Positions 17,551-26,177 are shown, counted from the stretch's first letter. The stretch is DNA of 64,000 nucleotides from Yersinia massiliensis CCUG 53443 (GCF_000312485.1 NZ_HE997647.1:62001-126000); one strand, 5' to 3'. Program-made: numbers and translations. The notes: a model not told the origin generated them from the sequence alone.

Positions 17551-19188
17551 ATGGCAAGTTACTTTATCGGCGTAGATGTAGGGACCGGCAGCGCAAGGGC
17601 TGGGGTATTCGATTTGCAGGGCCGTATGGTCGGGCAGGCCAGCCGTGAAATCACCATGTTTAAGCCCAAGGCAGATTTCGTTGAGCAATCTTCCGATAAT
17701 ATCTGGCAAGCAGTGTGTAATGCGGTGCGCGATGCCGTCAGTCAGGCGGATATCAACCCGATTCAAGTCAAAGGGCTGGGGTTTGATGCCACGTGTTCGC
17801 TGGTGGTGCTGGATAAAGAAGGTAACCCGTTGACGGTCAGCCCTTCAGGGCGCAGCGAGCAAAACGTAATTGTGTGGATGGATCACCGCGCCATTACACA
17901 GGCGGAACGCATCAACGCCACCAAACACCCCGTGCTGGAATTTGTGGGTGGGGTGATTTCTCCGGAGATGCAGACGCCAAAACTGCTGTGGCTAAAGCAA
18001 CATATGCCAACCACGTGGAGCAATGTCGGCCATCTATTTGATCTGCCTGATTTCCTGACATGGCGGGCGACAAAAGATGAAACCCGATCACTGTGTTCGA
18101 CGGTGTGTAAATGGACTTATTTGGGCCATGAGGATCGCTGGGATCCTTCCTATTTCAAATTAGTAGGGTTAGCCGATTTACTGGATAACAACGCGGCGAA
18201 AATTGGGGCTACCGTGAAGCCGATGGGGGAACCACTGGGCCGAGGTTTAAGCCAACGAGCTGCGTCTGAAATGGGGCTGATCCCCGGCACCGCGGTCAGT
18301 GTGTCCATCATTGACGCCCATGCCGGCACCATTGGTATTCTCGGTGCCAGTGGGGTAACCGGCGAGAATGCTAACTTTGATCGGCGAATTGCGCTGATTG
18401 GTGGCACGTCAACAGCGCACATGGCGATGTCCCGCTCAGCGCATTTTATCAGTGGTATCTGGGGGCCATACTATTCGGCTATCTTGCCAGAATACTGGCT
18501 CAATGAAGGCGGCCAATCGGCCACCGGTGCTTTGATTGACCATATTATTCAGTCACATCCATGTTACCCCGCGCTATTGGCACAAGCGAAAAGCAAGGGG
18601 GAAACGATTTATGAGGCGCTGAATCATATTCTGCGCCAATTGGCGGGAGAGCCGGAAAATATCGCCTTCCTGACGAATGATATTCATATGCTGCCCTATT
18701 TCCACGGCAACCGCTCACCTCGCGCTAACCCGAATCTGACAGGCATTATTACTGGCCTGAAGCTCTCCACAACACCGGAAGATATGGCATTGCGGTATCT
18801 GGCAACCATTCAGGCGCTGGCGTTAGGGACGCGGCACATCATCGAAACCATGAATCAGAACGGCTACAACATCGATACCATGATGGCCAGCGGTGGCGGG
18901 ACGAAGAACCCTATTTTTGTACAAGAGCACGCGAATGCCACCGGTTGCGCCATGTTATTGCCGGAAGAGAGCGAGGCGATGTTATTGGGGAGCGCCATGA
19001 TGGGGACGGTCGCTGCTGGCGTGTTTGAGTCACTGCCAGAAGCAATGGCCGCCATGAGTCGTATCGGGAAAACCGTCACGCCGCAAACCAATAAAATCAA
19101 AGCCTATTACGATCGCAAATATCGCGTGTTCCACCAGATGTACGACGACCATGTGCGTTATCAGGAATTGATGAAGGAGGGGACATGA
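17551..19188 (+). CDS. FGGY-family pentulose kinase, probable D-ribulokinase
   Basis: A 545-residue FGGY carbohydrate kinase. The N-terminal ATPase domain begins YFIGVDVGTGSARAGVFD (phosphate 1 loop); WMDHRA and the EMQTPKLLWLK segment mark the sugar site; the C-terminal domain has HGNRSPRANPNLTG and the adenosine motif MMASGGGTKNP. It resembles the COG1069 branch that includes human FGGY and yeast YDR109C, which phosphorylate D-ribulose; this assignment is from family knowledge. ATG 17551 is chosen because GAGGGAT lies just upstream and an in-frame TTG at 17536 has no such site. It overlaps the SIS gene by 4 bases (ATGA). Confidence 0.8.
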   Translation: MASYFIGVDVGTGSARAGVFDLQGRMVGQASREITMFKPKADFVEQSSDNIWQAVCNAVRDAVSQADINPIQVKGLGFDATCSLVVLDKEGNPLTVSPSGRSEQNVIVWMDHRAITQAERINATKHPVLEFVGGVISPEMQTPKLLWLKQHMPTTWSNVGHLFDLPDFLTWRATKDETRSLCSTVCKWTYLGHEDRWDPSYFKLVGLADLLDNNAAKIGATVKPMGEPLGRGLSQRAASEMGLIPGTAVSVSIIDAHAGTIGILGASGVTGENANFDRRIALIGGTSTAHMAMSRSAHFISGIWGPYYSAILPEYWLNEGGQSATGALIDHIIQSHPCYPALLAQAKSKGETIYEALNHILRQLAGEPENIAFLTNDIHMLPYFHGNRSPRANPNLTGIITGLKLSTTPEDMALRYLATIQALALGTRHIIETMNQNGYNIDTMMASGGGTKNPIFVQEHANATGCAMLLPEESEAMLLGSAMMGTVAAGVFESLPEAMAAMSRIGKTVTPQTNKIKAYYDRKYRVFHQMYDDHVRYQELMKEGT

Positions 19189-19790
19189 GCCACAGTGATG
19201 AATGGCAAGCGGCCAGCGCAGCATGGATGACTTACAGCCGCGAGTTGGCGGCATTAAAGGATAATGTCGATCAGCAGGTGTGGTTGCAGGTGCTGGACGC
19301 GCTAGCGCAATGCCGTGGCAAAATTGCAGTCACAGGAGTGGGAACGTCCGGTATTGCAGCGCGGAAAGTTGCGCATATGCTGGCTTGTGTCGAGCAACCG
19401 GCGATTTATCTGAATGCGACCGATGCTGCCCATGGTGATTTGGGATTTCTTGGCGCACAAGACATCATTATTTTGATCTCCCGTGGCGGCAACTCTGACG
19501 AATTAACCCGTTTGTTACCGACATTGCAACGTAAGCAGGTCACGATTATCAGTGTGACGGAAAATGAGCAATCGGCGATCGCACAAGCCTCTGCCTTGGT
19601 ACTAAAAACCCACGTACAGCAAGAGATTGACCCGCTCAATATGCTGGCTACCACCTCGATTGTTTTAGTGCTGGCGCTGTTTGATGCCATGTGTGCCTGT
19701 CTGATGGCGCGCAGCGGATTTACCAAAGAAACGTTATTGGCTGTGCATCCTGGTGGGGATGTCGGTATTGAGTTACGTAAACAGCAGTGA
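19185..19790 (+). CDS. SIS-domain sugar-phosphate isomerase, KdsD/GutQ-like without CBS domains
   Basis: A 201-residue single SIS domain. GVGTSGIAARKVAH, the AAHGDLGF motif near residue 82, ISRGGNSDEL, DPLNMLATTS and the closing VHPGGDVG all align with the catalytic half of the D-arabinose-5-phosphate isomerases KdsD and GutQ. Those enzymes are about 320-330 residues and carry two CBS domains after HPGG; here the protein ends 12 residues past that point. The ATGA overlap with the kinase gene points to a joint pathway. Interconversion of D-ribulose 5-phosphate and D-arabinose 5-phosphate fits, but other ketose/aldose phosphates are possible. Confidence 0.75.
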   Translation: MSHSDEWQAASAAWMTYSRELAALKDNVDQQVWLQVLDALAQCRGKIAVTGVGTSGIAARKVAHMLACVEQPAIYLNATDAAHGDLGFLGAQDIIILISRGGNSDELTRLLPTLQRKQVTIISVTENEQSAIAQASALVLKTHVQQEIDPLNMLATTSIVLVLALFDAMCACLMARSGFTKETLLAVHPGGDVGIELRKQQ

Positions 19791-19814
19791 GCCATCAGTA
19801 CATTAGTCACCGAT

Positions 19815-19856
19815 AAAAAAATACCGCGCGAGTCTCATCAACGGCGCGGTATTTTT
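19815..19856. terminator. bidirectional terminator between the sugar operon and the DASS gene
   Basis: A perfect 9-bp stem (ATACCGCGC / GCGCGGTAT) flanked by an A-run on the left and a T-run on the right serves both convergent transcripts. Confidence 0.88.
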
Positions 19857-19869
19857 CAGTGCTGATAAC

Positions 19870-21282
19870 TTACCAGAAGCCCAGTACTTTCCACCAGGCA
19901 CCGCCGATAATCAACCAAATCGGGATGACCACCAAACTCATCAGGAAGCCAATTTTCCACCATGTTGCCAGTGGGATAAAGTTACAGCCAAATAAGATAG
20001 GAGCAGGGCCACCAGAGTAGTGAGTGGTCGCCATATACAAGTTACTGAACATCCCGAACACCAATACGGTGAGCATTGGCGGCGCACCTGCGGCGATAGC
20101 AATAGACACAAAAATGGCATACATGGCGCTGATATGGGCGATGGCGCTGGCCATCATATAGTGGCTGTAGTAGTACGCCAGCAGCAGAATCCCCATCATC
20201 GGGATCCAATTCATTCCTTGCACTGAACCGGCAATAGACGAGCCGAACCACGCAATAAAACCTAATTTATTCAATTGACTAGCCAGGGTGAGCAAGACGG
20301 CAAACCAAATCACGGTATGCCACGCTTCTTTCTCGGCAATCACATCATCCCAAGTCAGTGCGTTGCTCAGCAGCAGAATCGCTAACCCAATAAAAGCGGT
20401 CATGGTGGCATCAATATTCAATGTCGCGCCGCTCACCCATAAAGTAACTAACCCGATAAAGACAGATAGAACCACCCATTCGTTGCGGCTCATGGGCCCC
20501 ATTTCTTTCAGTTTCATCAGCGCCAGCGCACGCATTTCCGGCGTTTTTTTCAGTTCTGGCGGATAGAAGCGGTATAGCAATAAGGGGATGACAGCCAAAG
20601 AGATTAACCCTGGGACGATTGCAGCCAGCGCCCAACTCGTCCACGTGATGGTAATCCCCATCTCGCCTGCCAGCTTACTGATCATTGGGTTACCGGCCAT
20701 CGACGTCAGGAACATGGCACAGGTAATGGCGTTACACTGGAAGATACATTGCACCAGAAAAGCCCCAATCTTGCGCTCAGTGCCGCGATCGGGGGTGGAT
20801 TCATAGGCTTCAGAAATAGAGCGGAACAACGGAGTAATAATCCCCCCACAACGTGCCGACGTGGAAGGCATCGCGGGAGCAAACAGTAAGTCGGTGAGCA
20901 CTAAACCGTAAGCCAGACCCAATGAGTTGTGGCCTAACTTACTGATAAACAAGAAACCGACACGGCGACCAAAACCCGTTTTAATAAACCCGCGAGAAAT
21001 GAAGAAGGCGCAGGCGATCATCCAAATTGTAGGATCGGCAAAGCCAGCGAGCACTTCCTTGATACTCAGCAGCCCCGTTGCCGCCACGACAGTCAGGCTG
21101 AAGATGGCCATCGCCCCTAACGGATACGGCGAGAGAATCAGACCGATGACGGTTGCTGCAAAAACGGCCATGAGATGCCAAGCGCGCGGATCAACAGACT
21201 CAGGCACTGGGCTAAACCAGATACCTATCCCAATGAGCAGAATAAGCAGCATTCTTCCTATACGTGTTCTGAATATCGACAT
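19870..21282 (-). CDS. DASS-family anion/dicarboxylate symporter
   Basis: A 470-residue protein with about 12 hydrophobic segments of the divalent anion:Na+ symporter family (SLC13, plant 2-oxoglutarate/malate translocator branch). Markers are TDLLFAPAMPSTSARCGGII (helical hairpin 1 with the SxT motif) and the C-terminal ATTHYSGGPAPILFG (hairpin 2). E. coli relatives are CitT, TtdT and YbhI, which exchange or import di- and tricarboxylates. The substrate cannot be decided from sequence. A dyad lies just upstream of the start. It is monocistronic. Confidence 0.85.
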   Translation of the reverse strand: MSIFRTRIGRMLLILLIGIGIWFSPVPESVDPRAWHLMAVFAATVIGLILSPYPLGAMAIFSLTVVAATGLLSIKEVLAGFADPTIWMIACAFFISRGFIKTGFGRRVGFLFISKLGHNSLGLAYGLVLTDLLFAPAMPSTSARCGGIITPLFRSISEAYESTPDRGTERKIGAFLVQCIFQCNAITCAMFLTSMAGNPMISKLAGEMGITITWTSWALAAIVPGLISLAVIPLLLYRFYPPELKKTPEMRALALMKLKEMGPMSRNEWVVLSVFIGLVTLWVSGATLNIDATMTAFIGLAILLLSNALTWDDVIAEKEAWHTVIWFAVLLTLASQLNKLGFIAWFGSSIAGSVQGMNWIPMMGILLLAYYYSHYMMASAIAHISAMYAIFVSIAIAAGAPPMLTVLVFGMFSNLYMATTHYSGGPAPILFGCNFIPLATWWKIGFLMSLVVIPIWLIIGGAWWKVLGFW

Positions 21283-21722
21283 GACTTTTACCCTGATGCA
21301 ATTTTATATGCGGCGCTAATGTTCACCGGTAAACGGTGGACATTAAATGATTAAAGCGGTGAGGAGATGAAATCACTGTATAGACAAAATAAGGTATTCA
21401 TTTTGATCGAAGTCATTTTTATATTGAGCGGCGCACGCCGAGCTGAGAGGAAAATATATTGTTCTGGAGGGGGAGGTTCAGGGAAATAATTTCGATTAAT
21501 TTACTTTTTTAATTCTAGGTGGCAGGGTTTTGTTTGTTAAAACAAGATAAATACACATGAAAGGCAGGGGTGGTAAGGCTATGCTGACAGTATTGGGGGC
21601 GGAGGCAGCGACAGGAAAATAATAATCGCCATATGAAGTTTGCTGATTGAAGATTATTTATTAGCTAAATGTTAATTTCATATTATTTCGCACCGAGTCA
21701 TATTATTAGTCATAAAAAATAA
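21283..21722 (-). promoter_or_regulatory. upstream region of the DASS gene with an 11-bp dyad
   Basis: The dyad at 21318-21344 pairs AATGTTCACCG with CGGTGGACATT around GTAAA, with one G-T wobble. It lies 36-62 bases upstream of the start and could be an operator or a leader hairpin. The rest of the region, up to the csp terminator, shows no gene. Confidence 0.5.
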
Positions 21723-21760
21723 CCATAAAAAAACCCGCACTAAGGCGGGTCTTCTTTATT
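21723..21760. terminator. terminator downstream of cspA2
   Basis: A 6-bp stem ACCCGC / GCGGGT (21733-21738 and 21745-21750) has an A-run to its left, which is a T-run for the minus-strand csp transcript, and a T-rich tract (cttctttatt) to its right. It lies about 145 bases past the cspA2 stop. Confidence 0.7.
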
Positions 21761-21895
21761 CAGAATGATTTAACTGCTCAGGGCTATCACCTTCATCGCT
21801 ATCGTAAATCATTCCAAATTACCCCTTTCTTGATACGACAGCGGTATTCACTGCGTGTCACATCAATCGCTGGGTATTAAGCAGAATAGGGGGGC

Positions 21896-22108
21896 TTAGA
21901 GAGCAACCACATTTGCTGCTGCTGGGCCTTTCGCGCCGTTCTCGATAGAGAACTCCACTTTTTGGCCTTCATCTAAAGTTTTATAGTCATTGCTCTGAAT
22001 AGCAGAGAAGTGAACGAACACGTCTTTGCTGCCATCAGCAGGAGAAATGAAACCAAAACCTTTATCAGAGTTAAACCATTTTACTAAACCAGTCATTTTA
22101 TTAGACAT
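21896..22108 (-). CDS. cspA2: CspA-type cold shock protein (second copy)
   Basis: A 70-residue single cold-shock domain that binds single-stranded nucleic acid and acts as an RNA chaperone. RNP1 KGFGFI (residues 16-21) and RNP2 VFVHF (30-34) are intact. It differs from the copy at 22407 at seven positions, three of them clustered at residues 13-15. The [12 protein letters not shown] start places it with E. coli CspA rather than CspC or CspE. It keeps its own duplicated 5' leader, so it may be expressed both alone and with the upstream copy; a bicistronic cspA1/A2 message is known in Yersinia. Confidence 0.92.
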   Translation of the reverse strand: MSNKMTGLVKWFNSDKGFGFISPADGSKDVFVHFSAIQSNDYKTLDEGQKVEFSIENGAKGPAAANVVAL

Positions 22109-22290
22109 AGAGATACTTCCTTCATTTGTTTATTTTTAATTGCCGCCATAGGCGAACAGAGAGGCTTGGGTACATCTTATGGGGCACTTAGAAGGAATTT
22201 CGCGGAGAAGAGGTATCTGTCTGATAACGCTAATACGGGGAACTGCTTTACTAAAACTGCTTGCATAAATGTTACTGTCAACCGGGTACT
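22109..22290 (-). promoter_or_regulatory. cspA-type 5' leader of cspA2
   Basis: About 150-180 bases upstream of cspA2 resemble the leader of cspA1. The shared blocks are actgctttactaaaactgct at 22242-22261 (plus-strand reading) and a gcacttag/gaga-rich block near 22184. Long structured leaders of cspA genes act as temperature sensors; that this one does so is inference. Confidence 0.55.
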
Positions 22291-22299
22291 GCTGTCTTA

Positions 22300-22333
22300 C
22301 TTTTACTACAGTCTGACTTTTACTACAGTCTGA
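22300..22333. repeat. 17-bp perfect tandem duplication between the csp genes
   Basis: The unit cttttactacagtctga occurs at 22300-22316 and again, without change, at 22317-22333. It begins a third time for a few bases. Confidence 0.8.
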
Positions 22334-22337
22334 CTTG

Positions 22338-22391
22338 AGTGTTGGCAACACTGCTCGGGCTAAACCGTCATCGCTGTCGGTTGCCAACACT
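22338..22391 (-). other. long-loop hairpin downstream of cspA1
   Basis: Perfect 12-bp arms AGTGTTGGCAAC (22338-22349) and GTTGCCAACACT (22380-22391) enclose a 30-base loop, beginning 16 bases after the cspA1 stop at 22407. There is no T-run on the minus strand, so it may be an RNA processing or stability element in the bicistronic message. Confidence 0.55.
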
Positions 22392-22406
22392 CCGTATCAC
22401 ACTGGA

Positions 22407-22619
22407 TTACAGCGCGACAACGTTTACCGCTGATGGACCTTTAGCACCGTTCTCGATAGAGAACTCTACTTTTTGGCCTTCATCTAAGGTTTTGAAGTCA
22501 TTGCTCTGGATAGCAGAGAAGTGAACGAACACGTCTTTGCTGCCATCAGTTGGAGAGATGAAACCGAAACCTTTACCAGCGTCAAACCATTTTACTAAAC
22601 CAGTCATTTTATTAGACAT
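22407..22619 (-). CDS. cspA1: CspA-type cold shock protein (first copy)
   Basis: A 70-residue cold-shock domain protein, 63/70 identical to its neighbour at 21896. RNP1 and RNP2 are intact. The residues just before RNP1 are WFDAGK instead of WFNSDK; the N13D change is unusual, since an asparagine is common at this place in CspA proteins. It is the promoter-proximal gene of the tandem pair and has a long leader upstream. The two genes, including their leaders, clearly arose by tandem duplication. Confidence 0.92.
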   Translation of the reverse strand: MSNKMTGLVKWFDAGKGFGFISPTDGSKDVFVHFSAIQSNDFKTLDEGQKVEFSIENGAKGPSAVNVVAL

Positions 22620-22994
22620 AGATATACTTCCTTCAATTATTTTTTTGCCACAAAATTATCAAAATAACGATGCAGCGAATGGGGTCTGTTTTCAGAAGAT
22701 GACTTACTTAGGCACTTAGGAGGAGACTCACGGAGAAGGGATATCTAAGATAACGCTTGAACTGAGGACTGCTTTACTAAAACTGCTTTCATAAGGTCTG
22801 TGTTCCAAACCGATGACGCTATTTAACCACAATGCATTCACTGTAGCAACACTATATTTGACTGCCATAACTAATTTGAATGGTATTTTCATCTTCCAAG
22901 AGAAGGTGTGTTGGCATTTATTTGTTTTTAAACAAGATATTACGATGATGAAAAAAAGTTAAAATTTAACCAATTCTCTGTCATTAGGCCCGTT
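22620..22994 (-). promoter_or_regulatory. promoter and cspA-type leader of cspA1
   Basis: The leader copy block actgctttactaaaactgct lies at 22769-22788, 150 bases from the start, matching the block upstream of cspA2. The stretch to 22994 is AT-rich and holds no gene; the promoter should lie near 22800-22930. Confidence 0.5.
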
Positions 22995-23021
22995 AAATGC
23001 CGGAGGGAGCCTCCGGCATTT
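22995..23021 (-). terminator. hairpin downstream of the slyB-type gene
   Basis: A perfect 12-bp stem (AAATGCCGGAGG / CCTCCGGCATTT) with a 3-base loop lies 6 bases past the stop of the minus-strand lipoprotein gene. The trailing tract on the minus strand is short (AACGGGCC after AAATTT-like stem end), so efficiency is unsure. Confidence 0.7.
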
Positions 23022-23026
23022 GGCAT

Positions 23027-23497
23027 TTAGCGAGGAGAAACCGTCACCGTACCACTACGATCGCTGGCAATCATCACACGTTGCCCTGCACTGAAACGGG
23101 TTGGGCCTTGAGCCTGCACCACAACAATACTGCTGCCGTCATCACGGCGAATTTCCAGTTGCACACCTTCACTACGGTTCATCGCGCTCTGTACGCCCTG
23201 ACCTGCCATACCACCCGCCACTGCACCGCCCGCCGTTGCTAAGCTATTACCACGGCCACCACCGATAGTATTACCCAAGAATCCACCGACAACGGCGCCG
23301 CCAATGGCACCAGCGACGTTATTTTTATCGCCGCCCTGAATGGTCACTGGACGTGCAGAAACCACTGTCCCGTAAGTTACCGTGTGAACTTGTCGTGCCT
23401 GAGAGGCGCTAAAGGTATCACCAGATAACGTATTGTTGTTGGCACAGCCACTTAATACCGTTGTTGCGAGTGCAACTGCCATGACCAGTTTTTTCAT
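23027..23497 (-). CDS. slyB: SlyB/Pcp-type glycine-zipper outer-membrane lipoprotein
   Basis: A 156-residue lipoprotein. The signal peptide ends in the lipobox LSGC with Cys18 as the lipidated residue. A hydrophobic glycine-zipper 2TM segment spans about residues 62-103 (AGAIGGAVVGGFLGNTIGGG and a second repeat), followed by a small beta domain with MNRSEGVQLEIRRDDG. Length and wording match E. coli SlyB, a PhoPQ-regulated protein that surrounds outer-membrane proteins under stress. In E. coli slyB is next to slyA; here it is not, so a paralogue is possible. It is divergent from the diguanylate cyclase gene. Confidence 0.8.
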   Translation of the reverse strand: MKKLVMAVALATTVLSGCANNNTLSGDTFSASQARQVHTVTYGTVVSARPVTIQGGDKNNVAGAIGGAVVGGFLGNTIGGGRGNSLATAGGAVAGGMAGQGVQSAMNRSEGVQLEIRRDDGSSIVVVQAQGPTRFSAGQRVMIASDRSGTVTVSPR

Positions 23498-23734
23498 AAT
23501 TAGCCCTTAATTGTTGATACGCATCAGATATCAGTCAGCTTATCGTGATTGCTTTGTCTACGGCTTTGCTGAAAGTTAACGATAGATAGCCGTTGATAAT
23601 GACTATAGCGTGATAATGATTAATCTGAAGAGATAAATATTGAGCATATGTAGATATATAGGAGACTTCTCGCTCTCCATTCGTGCTAACGTCAGTGTCG
23701 AATATGGCCTATTAACTGTTTCAGGAAGACTGTC

Positions 23735-25306
23735 GTGTCACGCTCGATAATTTCTACCAAGATTTTCCGCCTCGACTTAGGTCGTTTGATCCTTATTCTT
23801 GCTGTGATGAGTGCGTTTGTGACGCTGGCGAACAGCTTCTATGCCAGTTATAAGGTGCAACGACAGCTACTGATCGATAACACGCTGGAAGCCAACCGTG
23901 TTTATGCCACCAAACTGGCGTCCAGCACTGAAATTTTCCTGAAAAGTGCCCAAAGGCAACTTCATTACAGCAGCATGATTGCCGCCCAGCATTTTGATGA
24001 TCCGAAGATTCTGCAAGCCGAAACCGCACGGCTAAAATACCAAACGGACAGTTTCAATTCGGTGGTGATAACGGATGCACAGGGTGTTATCCGCGCAACG
24101 TCCCCTGATAGCCTGCAACTACTGGGGCACGCTTTGTCGTCACCTGGTTCGGTAGAGGCGTTAAAACTGCGCCGTCCTATCATCAGCAAGCCCTATGTCT
24201 CGGCAGCGAACAATCTGGTCGTCAATATTTCAACGCCAATAATTACGCCGGATGGACATTATCGCGGTTATATCGGCGGAACGATTTATCTGCGTAAGCA
24301 GAGCATTTTAAATGAATTATTAGGTGAGCATTATTATCGCGATGGTTCTTATATTGTGGTGCTTGATAAGGATCGACGCATTCTTTATCACCGTGATACA
24401 AGCCGCATCGGCGAGGTACTTGAGCCAAAACCGCTCACCGAGGCACCGAAGACCGCCAATAATGGCAGTTTGATAGTCACCAGTACCAGTGGTGAGTCGA
24501 TGTTAGCAGGCTACGCCATGGTGGAACCATCCGGTTGGGAAATCATTACATTGCGGCCTGAGGCGGTGACGCTAAAACCGCTAGAAGGGCTGATGCTCAA
24601 GGGGTTAGCTCATATCGCACCGCTGGCATTATTCACTTTACTGGCTGTCTGGTTGCTATCACGTTTGATTGCTCGTCCGTTGTGGTTATTGGCGGGTAGC
24701 GCTAATGATATGGATAAGCCTGATATCGCCGTTAGTATCAAACAAATACCTTCGTGGTATTTCGAATCCACGCAACTCAAACGGGCGCTGTTGATTGGCA
24801 TCAGCCTGCTGCAAAAAAAGATCGGCAAACTGAAGTTTGAGGCCCAAACGGATCCGATGACAGGCCTGTATAACCGGCGCGGGTTAGCCACTACCCTTGA
24901 GCCTATCGCACAACTTGGCCAGCCATTCTCGGTCATTGCGTTGGATATTGACCACTTCAAGCTGATTAATGACTCCTATGGCCACGATGTTGGCGATGAA
25001 GTAATCAAAAAGTTAGCGACGCAGATTCGTGATAGCTCGCGCGATACCGATATCCTGTGTCGTAGCGGCGGGGAAGAATTCCTGATGCTACTCCCTGGCA
25101 CAACGCTGGATGTGGCAACACAAGTCGCCAACCGCCTGCGCCATAATGTGGAAGTGATGGTGATGCCAAATGTACACCCCATTACGATCTCATTGGGGGT
25201 GGCATATTGGAGTGGGGAGGGGATGCCTGAAGACGCATTAAAACTGGCGGATGAAGCCTTGTATCGTGCGAAACAGCAAGGACGGAATCGGGTGGAAGTC
25301 GGTTAA
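23735..25306 (+). CDS. membrane diguanylate cyclase with periplasmic CACHE-like sensor
   Basis: A 523-residue protein. A transmembrane helix at about 18-38 is followed by a periplasmic region of about 240 residues with PAS/CACHE-like features (VVITDAQGVIRATSPD and YIVVLDKDRRILYHRD), a second helix near 290-310, and a C-terminal GGDEF domain. The active-site motif is GGEEF (445-449), an active variant, and the product-inhibition site RDTD (436-439) is at the right five-residue spacing. It should make cyclic di-GMP from two GTP in response to a periplasmic small molecule. There is no EAL domain. It is not next to hms genes, so I give no symbol. Confidence 0.88.
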   Translation: MSRSIISTKIFRLDLGRLILILAVMSAFVTLANSFYASYKVQRQLLIDNTLEANRVYATKLASSTEIFLKSAQRQLHYSSMIAAQHFDDPKILQAETARLKYQTDSFNSVVITDAQGVIRATSPDSLQLLGHALSSPGSVEALKLRRPIISKPYVSAANNLVVNISTPIITPDGHYRGYIGGTIYLRKQSILNELLGEHYYRDGSYIVVLDKDRRILYHRDTSRIGEVLEPKPLTEAPKTANNGSLIVTSTSGESMLAGYAMVEPSGWEIITLRPEAVTLKPLEGLMLKGLAHIAPLALFTLLAVWLLSRLIARPLWLLAGSANDMDKPDIAVSIKQIPSWYFESTQLKRALLIGISLLQKKIGKLKFEAQTDPMTGLYNRRGLATTLEPIAQLGQPFSVIALDIDHFKLINDSYGHDVGDEVIKKLATQIRDSSRDTDILCRSGGEEFLMLLPGTTLDVATQVANRLRHNVEVMVMPNVHPITISLGVAYWSGEGMPEDALKLADEALYRAKQQGRNRVEVG

Positions 25307-25320
25307 TCCCATTCTTTCTT

Positions 25321-25348
25321 ATCGCCCTTCACCTGCGGGGCGATTTCC
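25321..25348 (+). terminator. hairpin after the diguanylate cyclase gene
   Basis: A 7-bp stem (ATCGCCC / GGGCGAT) with a 10-base loop begins 15 bases past the stop and is followed by ttt. Weak T-run. Confidence 0.5.
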
Positions 25349-25442
25349 CGAGAACGGATTATACTTGTTAAGCGCAATGCTGAGAACGTGAGCACCCTGT
25401 GGTGAGCAGTTTCATCTCTCTAAAACTGAAGGAGGATAATCA

Positions 25443-26177
25443 ATGAAGAAACATTTTCTTTTAGTTCACGGGGCATGGCAGGGGGCTTGGGCATGGGAAC
25501 CTGTGGTTAATATCCTCAAGAATAAAGGCTATCACGCGAGCGTCTTAGATTTACCCGGTAGTGGGAACGATCGTACGCCAGCGGAAGATGTCACGCTCGA
25601 AAGTTATGCTAATGCCATCATCTCAAAGGCCAATCAAATAGCCGGTTCGCAATACGATTTAGTGTTGGTTGGCCACAGCATGGGCGGAGCGGCGGTCACG
25701 TCTGCCGCTTCTTTGGCGCCTGATCTTTTCGCCAAAATAATTTATGTTTGCGCATTTCTACCTCAACCTGGCGAGTCAGTGGCTTCTCTGGGGGAGGAAA
25801 GTGACAAACTGGGGACTGTGGGGCCGCAAGCTGAAGTTATTCCTGACCAATTCGTTGCTAAGCTCTACCCTGATAAAATTGCAGGGACATTCTTTAATGA
25901 CTGCGATGTGGATAAGTATCGCGCGCTATTACCGCTTTTTCGCCCGCAGCCTATCAAGCCTATTCTTGCCCCAGCATCTTGGTCTGAAGGTTTTAGCCAT
26001 ATTCCCAAGGCCTACATTCGTTGCAATCAAGACAAAGCAATCTCCCCGCAGTTACAGGCGTTAATGGCTCAACGCGCCGGTATTACTTCATACCATCAGC
26101 TCGATAGCGGACATGAGCCTTTTGTCTCCGTTCCCGCCAAACTCGCAGCGTTGTTGGTGACGTTAGCCAAGTCGTAG
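25443..26177 (+). CDS. alpha/beta hydrolase (plant-type methylesterase/hydroxynitrile lyase-like)
   Basis: A 244-residue alpha/beta hydrolase. The oxyanion segment HGAWQGAWAWEPV follows the first strand, the nucleophile elbow is GHSMGG (Ser79), and the likely catalytic partners are an Asp near 198 (NQDKAISP) and His224 (DSGHEPF). The order and spacing resemble the SABP2/methyl-salicylate esterase group and bacterial EstC-like proteins. No signal peptide is seen. GGAGGA lies 8 bases upstream of ATG 25443. Monocistronic; the substrate cannot be inferred. Confidence 0.82.
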   Translation: MKKHFLLVHGAWQGAWAWEPVVNILKNKGYHASVLDLPGSGNDRTPAEDVTLESYANAIISKANQIAGSQYDLVLVGHSMGGAAVTSAASLAPDLFAKIIYVCAFLPQPGESVASLGEESDKLGTVGPQAEVIPDQFVAKLYPDKIAGTFFNDCDVDKYRALLPLFRPQPIKPILAPASWSEGFSHIPKAYIRCNQDKAISPQLQALMAQRAGITSYHQLDSGHEPFVSVPAKLAALLVTLAKS

